A stretch of 64,000 nucleotides of DNA from WS-7 sp036505295 (GTDB lineage: Bacteria > Eisenbacteria > RBG-16-71-46 > SZUA-252), in contig DASXTQ010000013.1 in NCBI GenBank assembly GCA_036505295.1, positions 9,728-73,727 on the forward strand, written 5' to 3'. This document shows, piece by piece, positions 24,549 to 33,035 of the stretch. The notes under the pieces were generated by a model. That model searched no databases, was not told where the DNA came from, and saw only the letters and a program-made list of their open reading frames with translations. Made by a program: the position numbers and the translations under genes. Numbering within the stretch: position 1 is the stretch's first letter; every line of letters starts with the position of its first letter.

Positions 24549-25588
24549 GACGCACGCCGCTCCGCGAGCAGGACGTATCCCAAGCTACCGAAGCAGCCCA
24601 CCAGCATCCCCGCAAGCGCGATCAAGGCCCGCTTCGGCCGTGACTTGTGGATCGGCGGTACGGCCGGATCGAGCACCTGCACCGTGGGCGTGTCGCGCGT
24701 CTCGCGTATTCGCGCCTCCTCGAGCTGCCCGGTCAAGAGCTCGAAGAGCTGCTCCTGGACCTTGAGATCCCGCCAAAGCCGCATGGTCTCGACCCCCGCC
24801 TGCGGCAGCGCACCGAGCTGCCGCTCGACGGCGGCCAGCTCCTGTCTCACGCGCCGGACCTCCTCGCTCGATTCGACCAGCGACTGGCGGAGCACGTTGA
24901 GCTTCACCTCGAGGGCCAGCTTCTGCGCCATGATGTTCGCGCCGATCTCGGCTTCGCCGCGCGCCTCGGGCGAAAGGAGCGCCAGGTTCTTCCGCTGCTG
25001 ATAGCTGCTGAGGCTATTCTCGGCAGCCGCCAGATCTTTTCCCACCACCGAGAGCCGTTCCTCGATGAACGCCCGCGTGCGTCGCGCGCTCGACGTGCGA
25101 GTCAGCCGGTTGAAATTGTCCAGCTCCTCCACGTAGGAGTTCGACATGGCGGCCGCCGTCTTGGGATCCCGATCCTCCACCGTGATCGAGATCGTGCCCT
25201 CATCGCCGACCTCGAGACGGGTGTGGCCACGCAGCTCCCGGAGCGCCTTTTCCGTGTCCTTCTGCCGGTAGCGGCGTACGAGGTCGAACCGTTGGACAAT
25301 TCGGTCGCCGACGGAACGGCTCTTCAAGACGGAGACGAAGACGTCGGCGAGCGTGGGCGCGCCCGGCAGCTTGATGCCGCCGAGCCCGCGGGGAAGAACC
25401 TGCGACAAGCTGATGCTCGCGACCTCCTCTTCCGTCGGCGGGAGCAGCACCGCCTTGGCCGCATACCATTTCGGAAGCAGGAGGCTTCCCACGAGCGCGG
25501 CCAGGGTGACGACCACGATATTGAGCGCCAGGAAACGCCACCGCCGTTTCAAGAGCGGTACGATTTCGGTGGGGGCGCCGGACGTCAC
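24545..25588 (-). CDS. Polysaccharide chain-length determinant (Wzz/GumC N-terminal type)
   Basis: This 347-residue protein has two membrane helices, near 21-41 and near the C-terminus (about 320-340, with PKRALIALAGMLVGC before it), with a long periplasmic part rich in coiled coil (about 150-280). This is the polysaccharide co-polymerase layout. The Wzz domain is at about 10-110 and the Pro-rich segment before the second helix (VLDPAVPPIHKSRPKR) is typical. There is no tyrosine-kinase domain. The start is GTG at 25588, overlapping the stop of the SLBB export gene. It should control the length of the polymer made by the adjacent Wzy-like protein and connect to the export channel. Confidence 0.85.
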   Translation of the reverse strand: MTSGAPTEIVPLLKRRWRFLALNIVVVTLAALVGSLLLPKWYAAKAVLLPPTEEEVASISLSQVLPRGLGGIKLPGAPTLADVFVSVLKSRSVGDRIVQRFDLVRRYRQKDTEKALRELRGHTRLEVGDEGTISITVEDRDPKTAAAMSNSYVEELDNFNRLTRTSSARRTRAFIEERLSVVGKDLAAAENSLSSYQQRKNLALLSPEARGEAEIGANIMAQKLALEVKLNVLRQSLVESSEEVRRVRQELAAVERQLGALPQAGVETMRLWRDLKVQEQLFELLTGQLEEARIRETRDTPTVQVLDPAVPPIHKSRPKRALIALAGMLVGCFGSLGYVLLAERRAS

Positions 25589-27249
25589 TTGGTGGCTTGA
25601 TGAATGACGAGGTAAACGGTGGCGATCTGCGCCCCCGTCGTAAGGACGTCGCGCAGGGTTGCCCACGTGCTGCGCTCGGGCTTCGCCGGCACCCAGACCG
25701 TGTCGCCGGCCTGAAGGACGCCGGTCTCGCTGGCCTTCATCAGCTGCCCCGTGCGGGCGACGGTCACGCGCACGTGGCCCTTGCTGGCCTGGTCAGTGAA
25801 GCCGCCGGCCGCGCGGACGTAGTCGGCGGCCCTCCGCCCCGGCTCGTAGGCGACGAGTCCAGGCGACCGGACCTCCCCTTGGACCGAAACCGAGGGAAAT
25901 CGACGCGGGACGACGATTCGATCGCCGTCCAGGAGGGCGAGGTCGCCGCTTCCCGCGGCACCCCGCTTTACACCGTTCGGAGGATCGCCGGCGACCGCAA
26001 GGACGCGGGAGAGATCGGCGGAGACGGCCTCACGCTCGCGCGCCCGGGCTTTCACGTAGGCGCGCTCTTCTTTGGTTAGAAGGTCTTGATGCTCGCCGGC
26101 GAGCCGAAGGAATGCCGTGTCCCGCGCGGCGGAATCCACCCTACGCTCGATCCGCGCGCGCCCCAAGTCCGCGAATTCGGTGAACCCGCCCGCGCGCTCC
26201 AGAACCGAGCGTAGCCCATCCACGCCTTCGCGGATCGGATAGAGGCCGGGATGGACGACCTCTCCGCCCACCTCCACGACCGCGCCCTCGTCGTAGTGCA
26301 CCCGGGTCGGAATGAAGAGGCGGTCCCGCTCTTGAAGCTCGGGATCCTCGGCCGAGCGCGGGGCGGCCAGTGCGCCGGCGAGGAGGACGGTCCGGCGTTC
26401 TCTTCCTCCCTCGGCATCGAATCGCTCCAGCTCCGCCCGATCGAGGGCGGCTGCCGGGGAGAGCCCTCCGGCAAGCGCGACCAGATCGCTCACGTGGTCT
26501 CCGGGAACCAGGTCGTAGGGACCTTGGTGCGGCACCGCGCCCCAGATCTGCACCCGACGGCCCGATGCGGGAACGAAGATCACGTCGGTCTCGAACACGA
26601 GCGGGTTCCCCGAGAGATCCCCCGCGGTGCCGTAACGAACGAGATCCACGCGGAGCGAATCGGGGCCACGGCGCACGACGATCCCGCGCCTGGCACCCCC
26701 CGGGGCAACGCCCCCCGCGGCCAAGATCGCCTCCGATGCCCGCACGGGGGCGGTCAGGGTCACCACGCCCGGGGATCCCACCTCGCCCAATACCTGGAGC
26801 CGGAAGCGCCGCGGGCGATACAGCGTGAACACGAGGCCTTTCCCTCGCACATACGATCGCAGCGACTCGCGGACCTTGGCCTCCGCCTCGCGGAGCGTGA
26901 GGCCCGCGACAAAGACGGCCCCTGCGTCGGGAAACAGGATCTCCCCGGCCGGGCTCACGCGAAGGATCTTCGGGTCGAGAAGGTCCGAGTGACGGAACGC
27001 GAACTCGTCCCCAGGTCCGACACGGTACGTCCCTGGATCGACGCGCCCCTCGATCGGGGGGCTAGACTCCGTGGGAGGGAGCGCGCGCGATTGCGCTCCC
27101 GAGGGAGGCTCGCCCGCTTGAGCCTGGGCGGGTGTCGCGCGCCAGGGTGCTACGACGAGCAGCACCACGAGAGCGACGACTCGAAAGGATTGTGGGAACC
27201 CGGGCGGGAATGCGACCCGCACGGTGGTCGGGGTCAGGCTTGGATCCAT
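25585..27249 (-). CDS. Outer-membrane polysaccharide export protein with SLBB repeats (Wza-like)
   Basis: This 554-residue protein starts with a signal peptide (about 20-45, ending at AQAQA) with no lipobox cysteine. The Poly_export domain (about 70-150) contains YRVGPGDEFAFRHSD and VFVAGLTLREAEAKV. Three or four SLBB domains follow, each with a V-x-G-x-V-x-x-P-G pattern: VLGEVGSPGVV, IWGAVPHQGPY, EVGGEVVHPGLYP and VQGEVRSPGLV. A hydrophobic C-terminal segment (TGAQIATVYLVIHQ) may anchor it. It is larger than classical Wza (about 380 residues) because of the additional SLBB copies. It is in an operon with the sugar epimerase upstream (3-base gap) and the Wzz-like gene downstream. Confidence 0.85.
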   Translation of the reverse strand: MDPSLTPTTVRVAFPPGFPQSFRVVALVVLLVVAPWRATPAQAQAGEPPSGAQSRALPPTESSPPIEGRVDPGTYRVGPGDEFAFRHSDLLDPKILRVSPAGEILFPDAGAVFVAGLTLREAEAKVRESLRSYVRGKGLVFTLYRPRRFRLQVLGEVGSPGVVTLTAPVRASEAILAAGGVAPGGARRGIVVRRGPDSLRVDLVRYGTAGDLSGNPLVFETDVIFVPASGRRVQIWGAVPHQGPYDLVPGDHVSDLVALAGGLSPAAALDRAELERFDAEGGRERRTVLLAGALAAPRSAEDPELQERDRLFIPTRVHYDEGAVVEVGGEVVHPGLYPIREGVDGLRSVLERAGGFTEFADLGRARIERRVDSAARDTAFLRLAGEHQDLLTKEERAYVKARAREREAVSADLSRVLAVAGDPPNGVKRGAAGSGDLALLDGDRIVVPRRFPSVSVQGEVRSPGLVAYEPGRRAADYVRAAGGFTDQASKGHVRVTVARTGQLMKASETGVLQAGDTVWVPAKPERSTWATLRDVLTTGAQIATVYLVIHQATK

Positions 27250-27252
27250 TCC

Positions 27253-28347
27253 TTACCGCACGCCGGCGGCCCGCACGTGTTCAGGACTCGACGCGGATTC
27301 CACCCGAGCCCGGAACTCGGCGATCACTTCCTGGAGCGTCTGATCCAGTGGGATGCGAGGCTCCCAGCCGATCAGGCCGTGGATCCTCCGGATGTTCGGA
27401 ACGCGCCGCCGCATGTCCTCGAAATCGGAACGGTACGCGCGCTCGTACGGGATGAACTCGATCGACGATTCGCTGGCGGCGAGCCGAATGATCCTTCGCG
27501 CAAGCTCGAGGATCGTGACCTCCTGCTCGCTTCCGACGTTGAAAATCCTGCCTTCGGCGCTCGGATGGAGCGCGAGCCCGACAAGGGCCGGTATCACGTC
27601 GCGCACGTTGCAGAAACAACGCGACTGCCGCCCATCGTCATAGACTGTGATCGGCCGTCCCTCGACGGCCTGCTGGACGAGACGCGGGATCACCATGCCG
27701 TAGGCGCCGGTCTGGCGCGGGCCCACCGTGTTGAAAAGCCGCACGATCACGACCGGAACGCCGTACTCCTTGTGGTACGCGAGCGCGAGAAACTCATCGA
27801 GCGCCTTGGACTCGGCGTAGGCCCACCGGCTGCGCGTGGTTGGACCGAGCACCCGGTCGTCATCCTCCTCGTAGGGATGATTGTCGCTCTTCCCGTAAAC
27901 CTCGGACGTCGAGGTGATCAGGACCTTCTTGTGATAGCGGCGCGCCAGCCTCAGGACAGCTTCGGTCCCGAGGACGTTCGTTTCGATGGTCTGAACGGGG
28001 CTCTTGATGATGAGATCGACTCCGACCGCGGCCGCCAGGTGATAGATCATGTCGCATTCGCTCACGAGACGATCCATGACGGTCTCGTTGGTTACGCTCT
28101 CGTACACGAATCGGAACTCGGGCCGCTCCGCCAAATGGGCGATGTTGGCGAGGGAGCCGGTCGAGAGATCGTCCACGGCCGTGACCTCCGCGCCGTGGGC
28201 GAGAAGGTGCTCGGCTAGGTGGCTTCCGATGAAGCCTGCACCACCGGTGACCAGCACGCGCAGTGGCTGTGGAAAAACCGTCGGAGCTTCGCTTCCGTTT
28301 GTATTTCCGTTCCCGTTCCCATTCCCGTTCCCGTTCAGAAGCATCAT
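27253..28347 (-). CDS. NAD-dependent epimerase/dehydratase (extended SDR; UDP-glucuronate decarboxylase/epimerase-like) with Asn-Gly repeat
   Basis: The 364-residue protein has a flexible N-terminus with alternating Asn-Gly (residues 5-18), then VLVTGGAGFIGSHLAEHLL for NAD binding, VDDLSTGSLANI, HLAAAVGVDLIIKSP, STSEVYGKSD and the catalytic Tyr-Lys pair in YAESKALDEF. The DDLSTG and LAAAVGV patterns resemble the UDP-glucose epimerase/UDP-xylose synthase group; the exact sugar cannot be read. With UDP-glucose dehydrogenase encoded at 34521-35822, decarboxylation of UDP-glucuronate is plausible (inference). Two adjacent ATG codons begin it. It is first in an operon with export genes. Confidence 0.75.
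   Translation of the reverse strand: MMLLNGNGNGNGNGNTNGSEAPTVFPQPLRVLVTGGAGFIGSHLAEHLLAHGAEVTAVDDLSTGSLANIAHLAERPEFRFVYESVTNETVMDRLVSECDMIYHLAAAVGVDLIIKSPVQTIETNVLGTEAVLRLARRYHKKVLITSTSEVYGKSDNHPYEEDDDRVLGPTTRSRWAYAESKALDEFLALAYHKEYGVPVVIVRLFNTVGPRQTGAYGMVIPRLVQQAVEGRPITVYDDGRQSRCFCNVRDVIPALVGLALHPSAEGRIFNVGSEQEVTILELARRIIRLAASESSIEFIPYERAYRSDFEDMRRRVPNIRRIHGLIGWEPRIPLDQTLQEVIAEFRARVESASSPEHVRAAGVR
28304..28336. repeat. Hexanucleotide repeat encoding Asn-Gly
   Basis: About five near-perfect copies of TTCCCG (plus strand; CGGGAA on the coding strand), with single-base variants. They lie in the first codons of the SDR gene. As the unit is six bases, copy-number change would lengthen or shorten the protein without shifting the frame. 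Confidence 0.7.
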
Positions 28348-28530
28348 GCCCTCGCGTTCTGGCTAAGTCCGGATCGATGTGGGCGCGCTTCGGGCCGTCC
28401 CATGGGCGCCGGGGAAACGTTTCCGGCAGGAGCGCGTAGTTCCGGCTTGGTGTCGGGTATTCGGCCGCTGACTCGCGATGTGGGGGAATCGTCGCCTTCC
28501 TGACCTCATGATGCCATACCCTGCAACCTC

Positions 28531-28559
28531 TTGCCAGGGTCCTCCGCGTCCGCAAGAAT
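28531..28559 (+). promoter_or_regulatory. Candidate promoter of the GT9 gene, leaderless layout
   Basis: TTGCCA (28531-28536), 17 bases, AAGAAT (28554-28559), then 6 bases to the ATG at 28566. No ribosome-binding site precedes the ATG. The rest of the 218-base divergent gap (28348-28565) shows no other clear signal. Confidence 0.4.
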
Positions 28560-28565
28560 CCTCGG

Positions 28566-29741
28566 ATGGAGTACCTATTCCTGCTGGCTTCCGCCTTCAC
28601 CTCGCGTCTGGTCAACCTCCTCGGAGCGTTTCGCCGGAGGCGCCCACCCAAAGTCCTTGTGGTCAAGCTGGATCACTTAGGAGACGTCGTCACGGCGACT
28701 CCCGTGTTTCGATCCCTGCGACGGGCCCTCCCCGGGGCGCCGATCCATGTGATGGTGGGTCCTTGGGCAAAGGACCTCCTGGCCGGGAACCCTTGTATCG
28801 ACAGGATCCTGACGTACGACGCGGGCGCCTTTCACCGGGCGGTTTCACCGCGTGCCGACGGGCGGCACCCGTTCCGGGTCATGCGGGAGACCGCAGCCGA
28901 GCGCTACACCCACATCATCGATCTGCGCGGAGACGGTTGGACGCTCCTCCTCCCCTTCCTGTCCGGGGCGATCCAGCGGCTGGATCGCGGCACGGTCCGA
29001 TTGAGCCACTGGATCCACAGCCGGACCTTGGCCCTCGGCGCGCGTGGTCAAGCCGGATTGCACGGGGCCCGCGCGGCCTCCCTTCACGAGGTCGAGACCA
29101 ATCTCCTCATCGTGCGGCCGCTCGTGGGATCGTCTGCGGCAGAAGAGACGCGGGTCGAGGTCTTCACCTCCGAGAGCGATCGCGCGGCGATCGGGGCCAA
29201 ACTGCGCGGCCTCGGGATTCAGGAGGGTGATCCTATCGTGACCATTCACGCCGGCGCCTCGTGGCGGCCTCGCGCATGGTATCCGGAGCGATTCGCCGAG
29301 GTGGCGCGAGGGCTTCTGGAGCGCCATCCAATGAGCATTCTCTTCGTGGGAGGGGAGGAAGAGCGAGACATCGCGGAACGAATACGCCCGCTCGTTCCCG
29401 ACCCGCGGGTCCACTTCTTATTCGGATCGCGCCTGGCTGAGACCGAAGCGGTAATCGAGCGATCAGCTCTCTTCATCGGGAATGACAGCGGCCTTGCCCA
29501 TATCGCCGCGGCGTGCGGGACTCCCGTCGTGGCGCTTTATGGTCCACAGGATCCGAAGAGATTCCGGCCGTGGTCGACCCAGGCGATCGTGCTCCACAAA
29601 CCCGTGCACTGCTTTCCGTGCCGTCAGACCGTCTGCGTGCACCCCGAGCTTCCGTGCGTGAACTTGATCTCCGTGGCCGAGGTGATGGAACGAGCCGAGG
29701 CATTTCTCGACCGGGCGGTGCCGCGGCAGGCCGCGACGTGA
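28566..29741 (+). CDS. Glycosyltransferase family 9 (heptosyltransferase-like)
   Basis: This 391-residue GT-B enzyme has the N-terminal VLVVKLDHLGDVVTATPVFRSL of ADP-heptose:LPS heptosyltransferases. The C-terminal half has VTIHAGASWRPRAWYPERFAEV, ILFVGGEEERDIAERI and FIGNDSGLAHIAAACGTPVVALYG, where the Asp of NDSG and the following His bind the donor. A cluster of Cys (HCFPCRQTVC) near 360-370 is often seen in this family. It would add a heptose or another sugar to an LPS-like core. The GTG of the next gene overlaps its stop codon. Confidence 0.87.
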   Translation: MEYLFLLASAFTSRLVNLLGAFRRRRPPKVLVVKLDHLGDVVTATPVFRSLRRALPGAPIHVMVGPWAKDLLAGNPCIDRILTYDAGAFHRAVSPRADGRHPFRVMRETAAERYTHIIDLRGDGWTLLLPFLSGAIQRLDRGTVRLSHWIHSRTLALGARGQAGLHGARAASLHEVETNLLIVRPLVGSSAAEETRVEVFTSESDRAAIGAKLRGLGIQEGDPIVTIHAGASWRPRAWYPERFAEVARGLLERHPMSILFVGGEEERDIAERIRPLVPDPRVHFLFGSRLAETEAVIERSALFIGNDSGLAHIAAACGTPVVALYGPQDPKRFRPWSTQAIVLHKPVHCFPCRQTVCVHPELPCVNLISVAEVMERAEAFLDRAVPRQAAT

Positions 29742-30934
29742 GCCGGCGAACCGCCCTGGTTCTCACGCCCCGATTCCCCTGGCCCCTCGACGACGGGGGG
29801 CGGATCGCCTCGTGCCAGAGCGTGTGGGCGGCATCGCGCGAGTACGACACGACCTTGGTCAGCCTGGTGCCTCCGGGCGAGGAGCGATTGCCCGTGCCCC
29901 CGGAATTCGAGGAGCGCGGCATCCGGGTGGTCCGGGTCACGCATCGTCTGCCCGCGGCAATCCCCGCCGCGCTGGACGGGCTCTTCGGTCCCTGGCCCTA
30001 CACCCTGGCGCGGTATCGAAATTCGGAATTCTCCCGCCGGCTGCGCGAGCTGGTCAGGGAGGTGCGTCCCAGGTTCGCGCTCGTGAATAACCTTCACATG
30101 GCAACCTACGCCGACGACCTGGACGGCGTCCCGATGATCCTCCGGGAGCAGAACCTCGAGCACGTCTGGATGGACCGATACGCCCGTCGTCTCGGGTGGA
30201 CCCCGGCCGGGCTCTACGCCCGCGCTCAGGCCTGGCGCCTGCGCGATGCGGAATCATCCCTCTGCCGCCGGGCGTCGCTTGTTCTGGCCATCCAGGAGGA
30301 AGAGGCCGCACAGCTCCGAAAGCTCGCCCCGGACACGCGCGTCGAGGTGCTGCCGGTGGGCGTGGATCTCACCCGCTTCGGGGATCCGCACCCGGGCGAG
30401 CCCCCCATCGTGCTGCTCGCGGGATCCTTCGCGTGGCGGCCGAACGTGGACGGAGCGATCCAGTTCTTGCGGAAAGGATGGCCCCGGGTGCTGGCACGCA
30501 TCCCATCGGCGAGGCTCCGAATCGTCGGGAAGGACCTGCCCCGCTCCCTCGTGGGCGCCGCGAACAAGGTCGGGGCAGATCCGGTCGGCTACGTGGAAAC
30601 GATGTCTGAGGAGTTCGCGCAGGCCTCCGTGTTCGTCGTTCCTGTCTGGGTGGGGGCGGGCGTGCGCGTCAAGATCACCGAGGCCATGGCAGCCCGCGTC
30701 CCGGTGGTGGCCACCCGACTCGCCGCGGAGGGTCTTGGCCTGAGCCCTGGGGAGCACTACGCCGCGAGCGACACGGCGGAGGAGTTGGGGGAGCAAGTTG
30801 TCGCACTCTTGCTCGCCCCCCCGTTTCGCGCGGAGCTGGCAGAGCGTGGCAGAGCACTCGCTGAGGAGCGGTGGTCGCTGGAATCAGCGGCGCGGATTCA
30901 GAATGGTCTTTGCGCGACGATCGCTTCCGGTTAG
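29738..30934 (+). CDS. Glycosyltransferase family 4
   Basis: The 398-residue enzyme begins ALVLTPRFPWPLDDGGRI, a common start of sugar transferases of the PelF/Wzx-associated GT4 group. MILREQNLEHVWMDRYAR and ASLVLAIQEEEAAQL follow, then VLLAGSFAWRPNVDGAIQFL and the donor site region VFVVPVWVGAGVRVKITEAMA. The Gly-Ala-Gly-Val-Arg-Val-Lys variant replaces the typical EX7E first Glu. GTG at 29738 overlaps the GT9 stop by four bases. It converges on a methyltransferase gene 16 bases away. Confidence 0.83.
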   Translation: MSRRTALVLTPRFPWPLDDGGRIASCQSVWAASREYDTTLVSLVPPGEERLPVPPEFEERGIRVVRVTHRLPAAIPAALDGLFGPWPYTLARYRNSEFSRRLRELVREVRPRFALVNNLHMATYADDLDGVPMILREQNLEHVWMDRYARRLGWTPAGLYARAQAWRLRDAESSLCRRASLVLAIQEEEAAQLRKLAPDTRVEVLPVGVDLTRFGDPHPGEPPIVLLAGSFAWRPNVDGAIQFLRKGWPRVLARIPSARLRIVGKDLPRSLVGAANKVGADPVGYVETMSEEFAQASVFVVPVWVGAGVRVKITEAMAARVPVVATRLAAEGLGLSPGEHYAASDTAEELGEQVVALLLAPPFRAELAERGRALAEERWSLESAARIQNGLCATIASG

Positions 30935-30950
30935 GCCGCGCGCCTGCGCA

Positions 30951-31496
30951 CTAGCTCGACTTCACGGCTCTCAATTCGAGAGAGAGATTCTCGGCCCGGA
31001 AAACGTATGCCAAGAGCTGCTCCCAACGCGCGGGGAATCGATTCGCGAGAGCAGCCACGCCGGTGATCCGCCAGATCTTGGGGAAGTGGATCTCTCTCTT
31101 GAGAAATTCAAACCGCGCTTCGGTGTACAGGACGTTCGGATTCGCCACATCGAAGCAGTCGAACGCGAAGTACCCGAACGCCCGCCGATGCGTGGGATCG
31201 TTGAATGCATAGTAGCTGCTGTAGTGGGGCGTGCGGATGCGGATGATCGCACCGGATCGCGCGACCCTGTAGACCTCGCTCATGACGCCAAGGACATCGT
31301 CGAGGTGCTCGATTACATCCTGCATGATGACGAGATCAAAGGAATCTGAATCGAGCGGATAGGGGAACCGATTCAAATCATGCAGAATGTCGGCCTGCGA
31401 GCGGGGGCTGATATCCACGCCGACGATGCCGGACGCAGCCCTCGCTTCAGGAAAGGTGTCCTTCTTATGTCCACAGCCGAGGTTCAAAACACGCAT
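30951..31496 (-). CDS. Small class I SAM-dependent methyltransferase
   Basis: This 181-residue protein starts directly with motif I (VLNLGCGHKKD), followed by GIVGVDISPRSQADILHDLN, FDLVIMQDVIEHLDDVLGVM and VYRVARSGAIIRIRTPHYSS. The last part (about 105-180) carries aromatic and basic residues. This layout, with HYSSYYAFNDPTHRRAF, is common among methyltransferases of polysaccharide loci. It is the last gene of the long minus-strand run that begins at pyrR, 42 bases after the flippase gene. The acceptor is unknown. Confidence 0.8.
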   Translation of the reverse strand: MRVLNLGCGHKKDTFPEARAASGIVGVDISPRSQADILHDLNRFPYPLDSDSFDLVIMQDVIEHLDDVLGVMSEVYRVARSGAIIRIRTPHYSSYYAFNDPTHRRAFGYFAFDCFDVANPNVLYTEARFEFLKREIHFPKIWRITGVAALANRFPARWEQLLAYVFRAENLSLELRAVKSS

Positions 31497-31538
31497 AGGA
31501 TTCTGTGGGGCCGAGTCTACCCGGGACCCATGGAACCG

Positions 31539-33011
31539 TCACTCGTACTTTCGCGACTTCCCCAATAGCCCCATCCCTTTCCGCCACACCGTCCGCCACT
31601 CGTCGGGCCGAACCACGAGCGCGGCCCACAAGGTTAGCGATGCCAGGCCGAGCGCCACGCCAAGGATCCCCCGCGGGGTCCAGATCGTCAGGCCGAGCAG
31701 AAGCGCGAGCGACGCAAGAAGGAGCCGCCGGTTATCGGGCCCGAAGCGAAATCGGAGCGCTCTCCGCGCGAGCGCGTAATGGAGGAACGCGTGGCTCATG
31801 TGCGCGACCACGTAGGCGATCACGGCGCTCTTCAGGCCCACGCGGTCCACGAGCAGGGTGAACGTGACGAGCAACGCGACGCCGTAGACCACGTCGTAGA
31901 GCACCCAGGGCTTCAGGCGATTCCTCGGCACGAGCCAGATGGAGCACATCCACGAGACGGTGCGGAAATAGTCCCCCAGGAACTGAATCGGGAGGAGATC
32001 GAGCGCGGGCAGGAACCTGTTGGAGTAGAAGAGAGGAATCCAGATCGGGGCTCCCGCGAGCATCGCGCCGGTCGCGCCCGTCATGAGCAAGAGGCCGAGC
32101 CTGAGCGCCTGCCGCATGGTCGCGGTCGTCTCTTCGTCATTCCTCTGCGCCGCGATCTGCGGCCAGACGACCGCGGTGATCGAGTTCAGGATGAGCGGCA
32201 TGTAGAGCCCCGAGATGCCGATGCAGACCTGGTAGATCCCGTTCGGGCCGAGCCCCAGCTTCGACACGAGCACCGAACGCAGGATGAGGACCGTCAGGGT
32301 CGCGGCGAGACCGACCAGGAGCGCGCTGGATCCGTAGCGGAGGAGCGGGCGCACCAACGGGCGATCGATGAGGTTGTCCCAGGAGTGGCGTTTCTCAGGG
32401 TCCGGAGGCGCGTGCCGCGCGACCAACCTCCCGCTGGCCCAAACGTAGACGCCCCCGACCACCACGAGCTGCGCCACGGCGCCGCGCAACCCGAAGAACC
32501 ATGCCAGGGGGACGATCGTGGCGATCCCCGCGGCGGCGACGATCCCGTTCAAGGCCGCCATCGCCTTCACCGCCTGGTGCCCCTGGAGGATCGAGACCCG
32601 CAAGGAGGCGATCGCCGATAGGGGTACCGTCGCGGCTCCGGCGAGCACGACCCACGTCCACGCGCGGTCGTGGTAGAGGACGTCTGCGAGCCAGGGGGAT
32701 GCGAGCGCCGTCACCAACGCGAGCGTCAAGCCCGTCAGCCAGGAGAGCGTGAGCGCGGTGGTGCGGACGCGCCGCGCGAGGAACGCGTCCCCGCGGGCGC
32801 GCGCGTCCGCGATCATCGCCGTGACGCCGTTCCCCATGCTCAGCGTCGCGAGCGGGACCAAGACCGCGGTCAGGGTGGAGAGCTGCGCCAGAAGGCCCGT
32901 CCCCTGCGGCCCCAGGAGGGCGGCCAGGACCTTGGCGCGGAGGATTGCGGCAACGACCGTGGCGGCCGAGCCGAGCCCGAGGAGGGCGGTCGACCGGATC
33001 AGGCGGCGCAT
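31539..33011 (-). CDS. Oligosaccharide flippase (Wzx/O-antigen translocase)
   Basis: This 490-residue protein has about 12-14 helices. RSTALLGLGSAATVVAAILRAKVLA at its N-terminus (within it: the basic start, the first helix and the RAKVLA loop), LLGPQGTGLLAQLSTL and SMGNGVTAMIADARARGD fit the WzxE/RfbX branch. It should flip undecaprenyl-diphosphate-linked glycans. It follows rmlB by 24 bases and precedes the small methyltransferase, so it belongs to the nucleotide-sugar part of the pyr operon. Its substrate may contain the sugars made by those enzymes (inference). Confidence 0.83.
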   Translation of the reverse strand: MRRLIRSTALLGLGSAATVVAAILRAKVLAALLGPQGTGLLAQLSTLTAVLVPLATLSMGNGVTAMIADARARGDAFLARRVRTTALTLSWLTGLTLALVTALASPWLADVLYHDRAWTWVVLAGAATVPLSAIASLRVSILQGHQAVKAMAALNGIVAAAGIATIVPLAWFFGLRGAVAQLVVVGGVYVWASGRLVARHAPPDPEKRHSWDNLIDRPLVRPLLRYGSSALLVGLAATLTVLILRSVLVSKLGLGPNGIYQVCIGISGLYMPLILNSITAVVWPQIAAQRNDEETTATMRQALRLGLLLMTGATGAMLAGAPIWIPLFYSNRFLPALDLLPIQFLGDYFRTVSWMCSIWLVPRNRLKPWVLYDVVYGVALLVTFTLLVDRVGLKSAVIAYVVAHMSHAFLHYALARRALRFRFGPDNRRLLLASLALLLGLTIWTPRGILGVALGLASLTLWAALVVRPDEWRTVWRKGMGLLGKSRKYE

Positions 33012-33035
33012 GACGCTCCGGGTTGCCCGGTCGCC

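Noticed and set aside
26251..28218. A 655-codon open frame on the plus strand opposite the SLBB and SDR genes
   Set aside because: Composition is that of an antisense frame and the minus-strand genes have clear domains.
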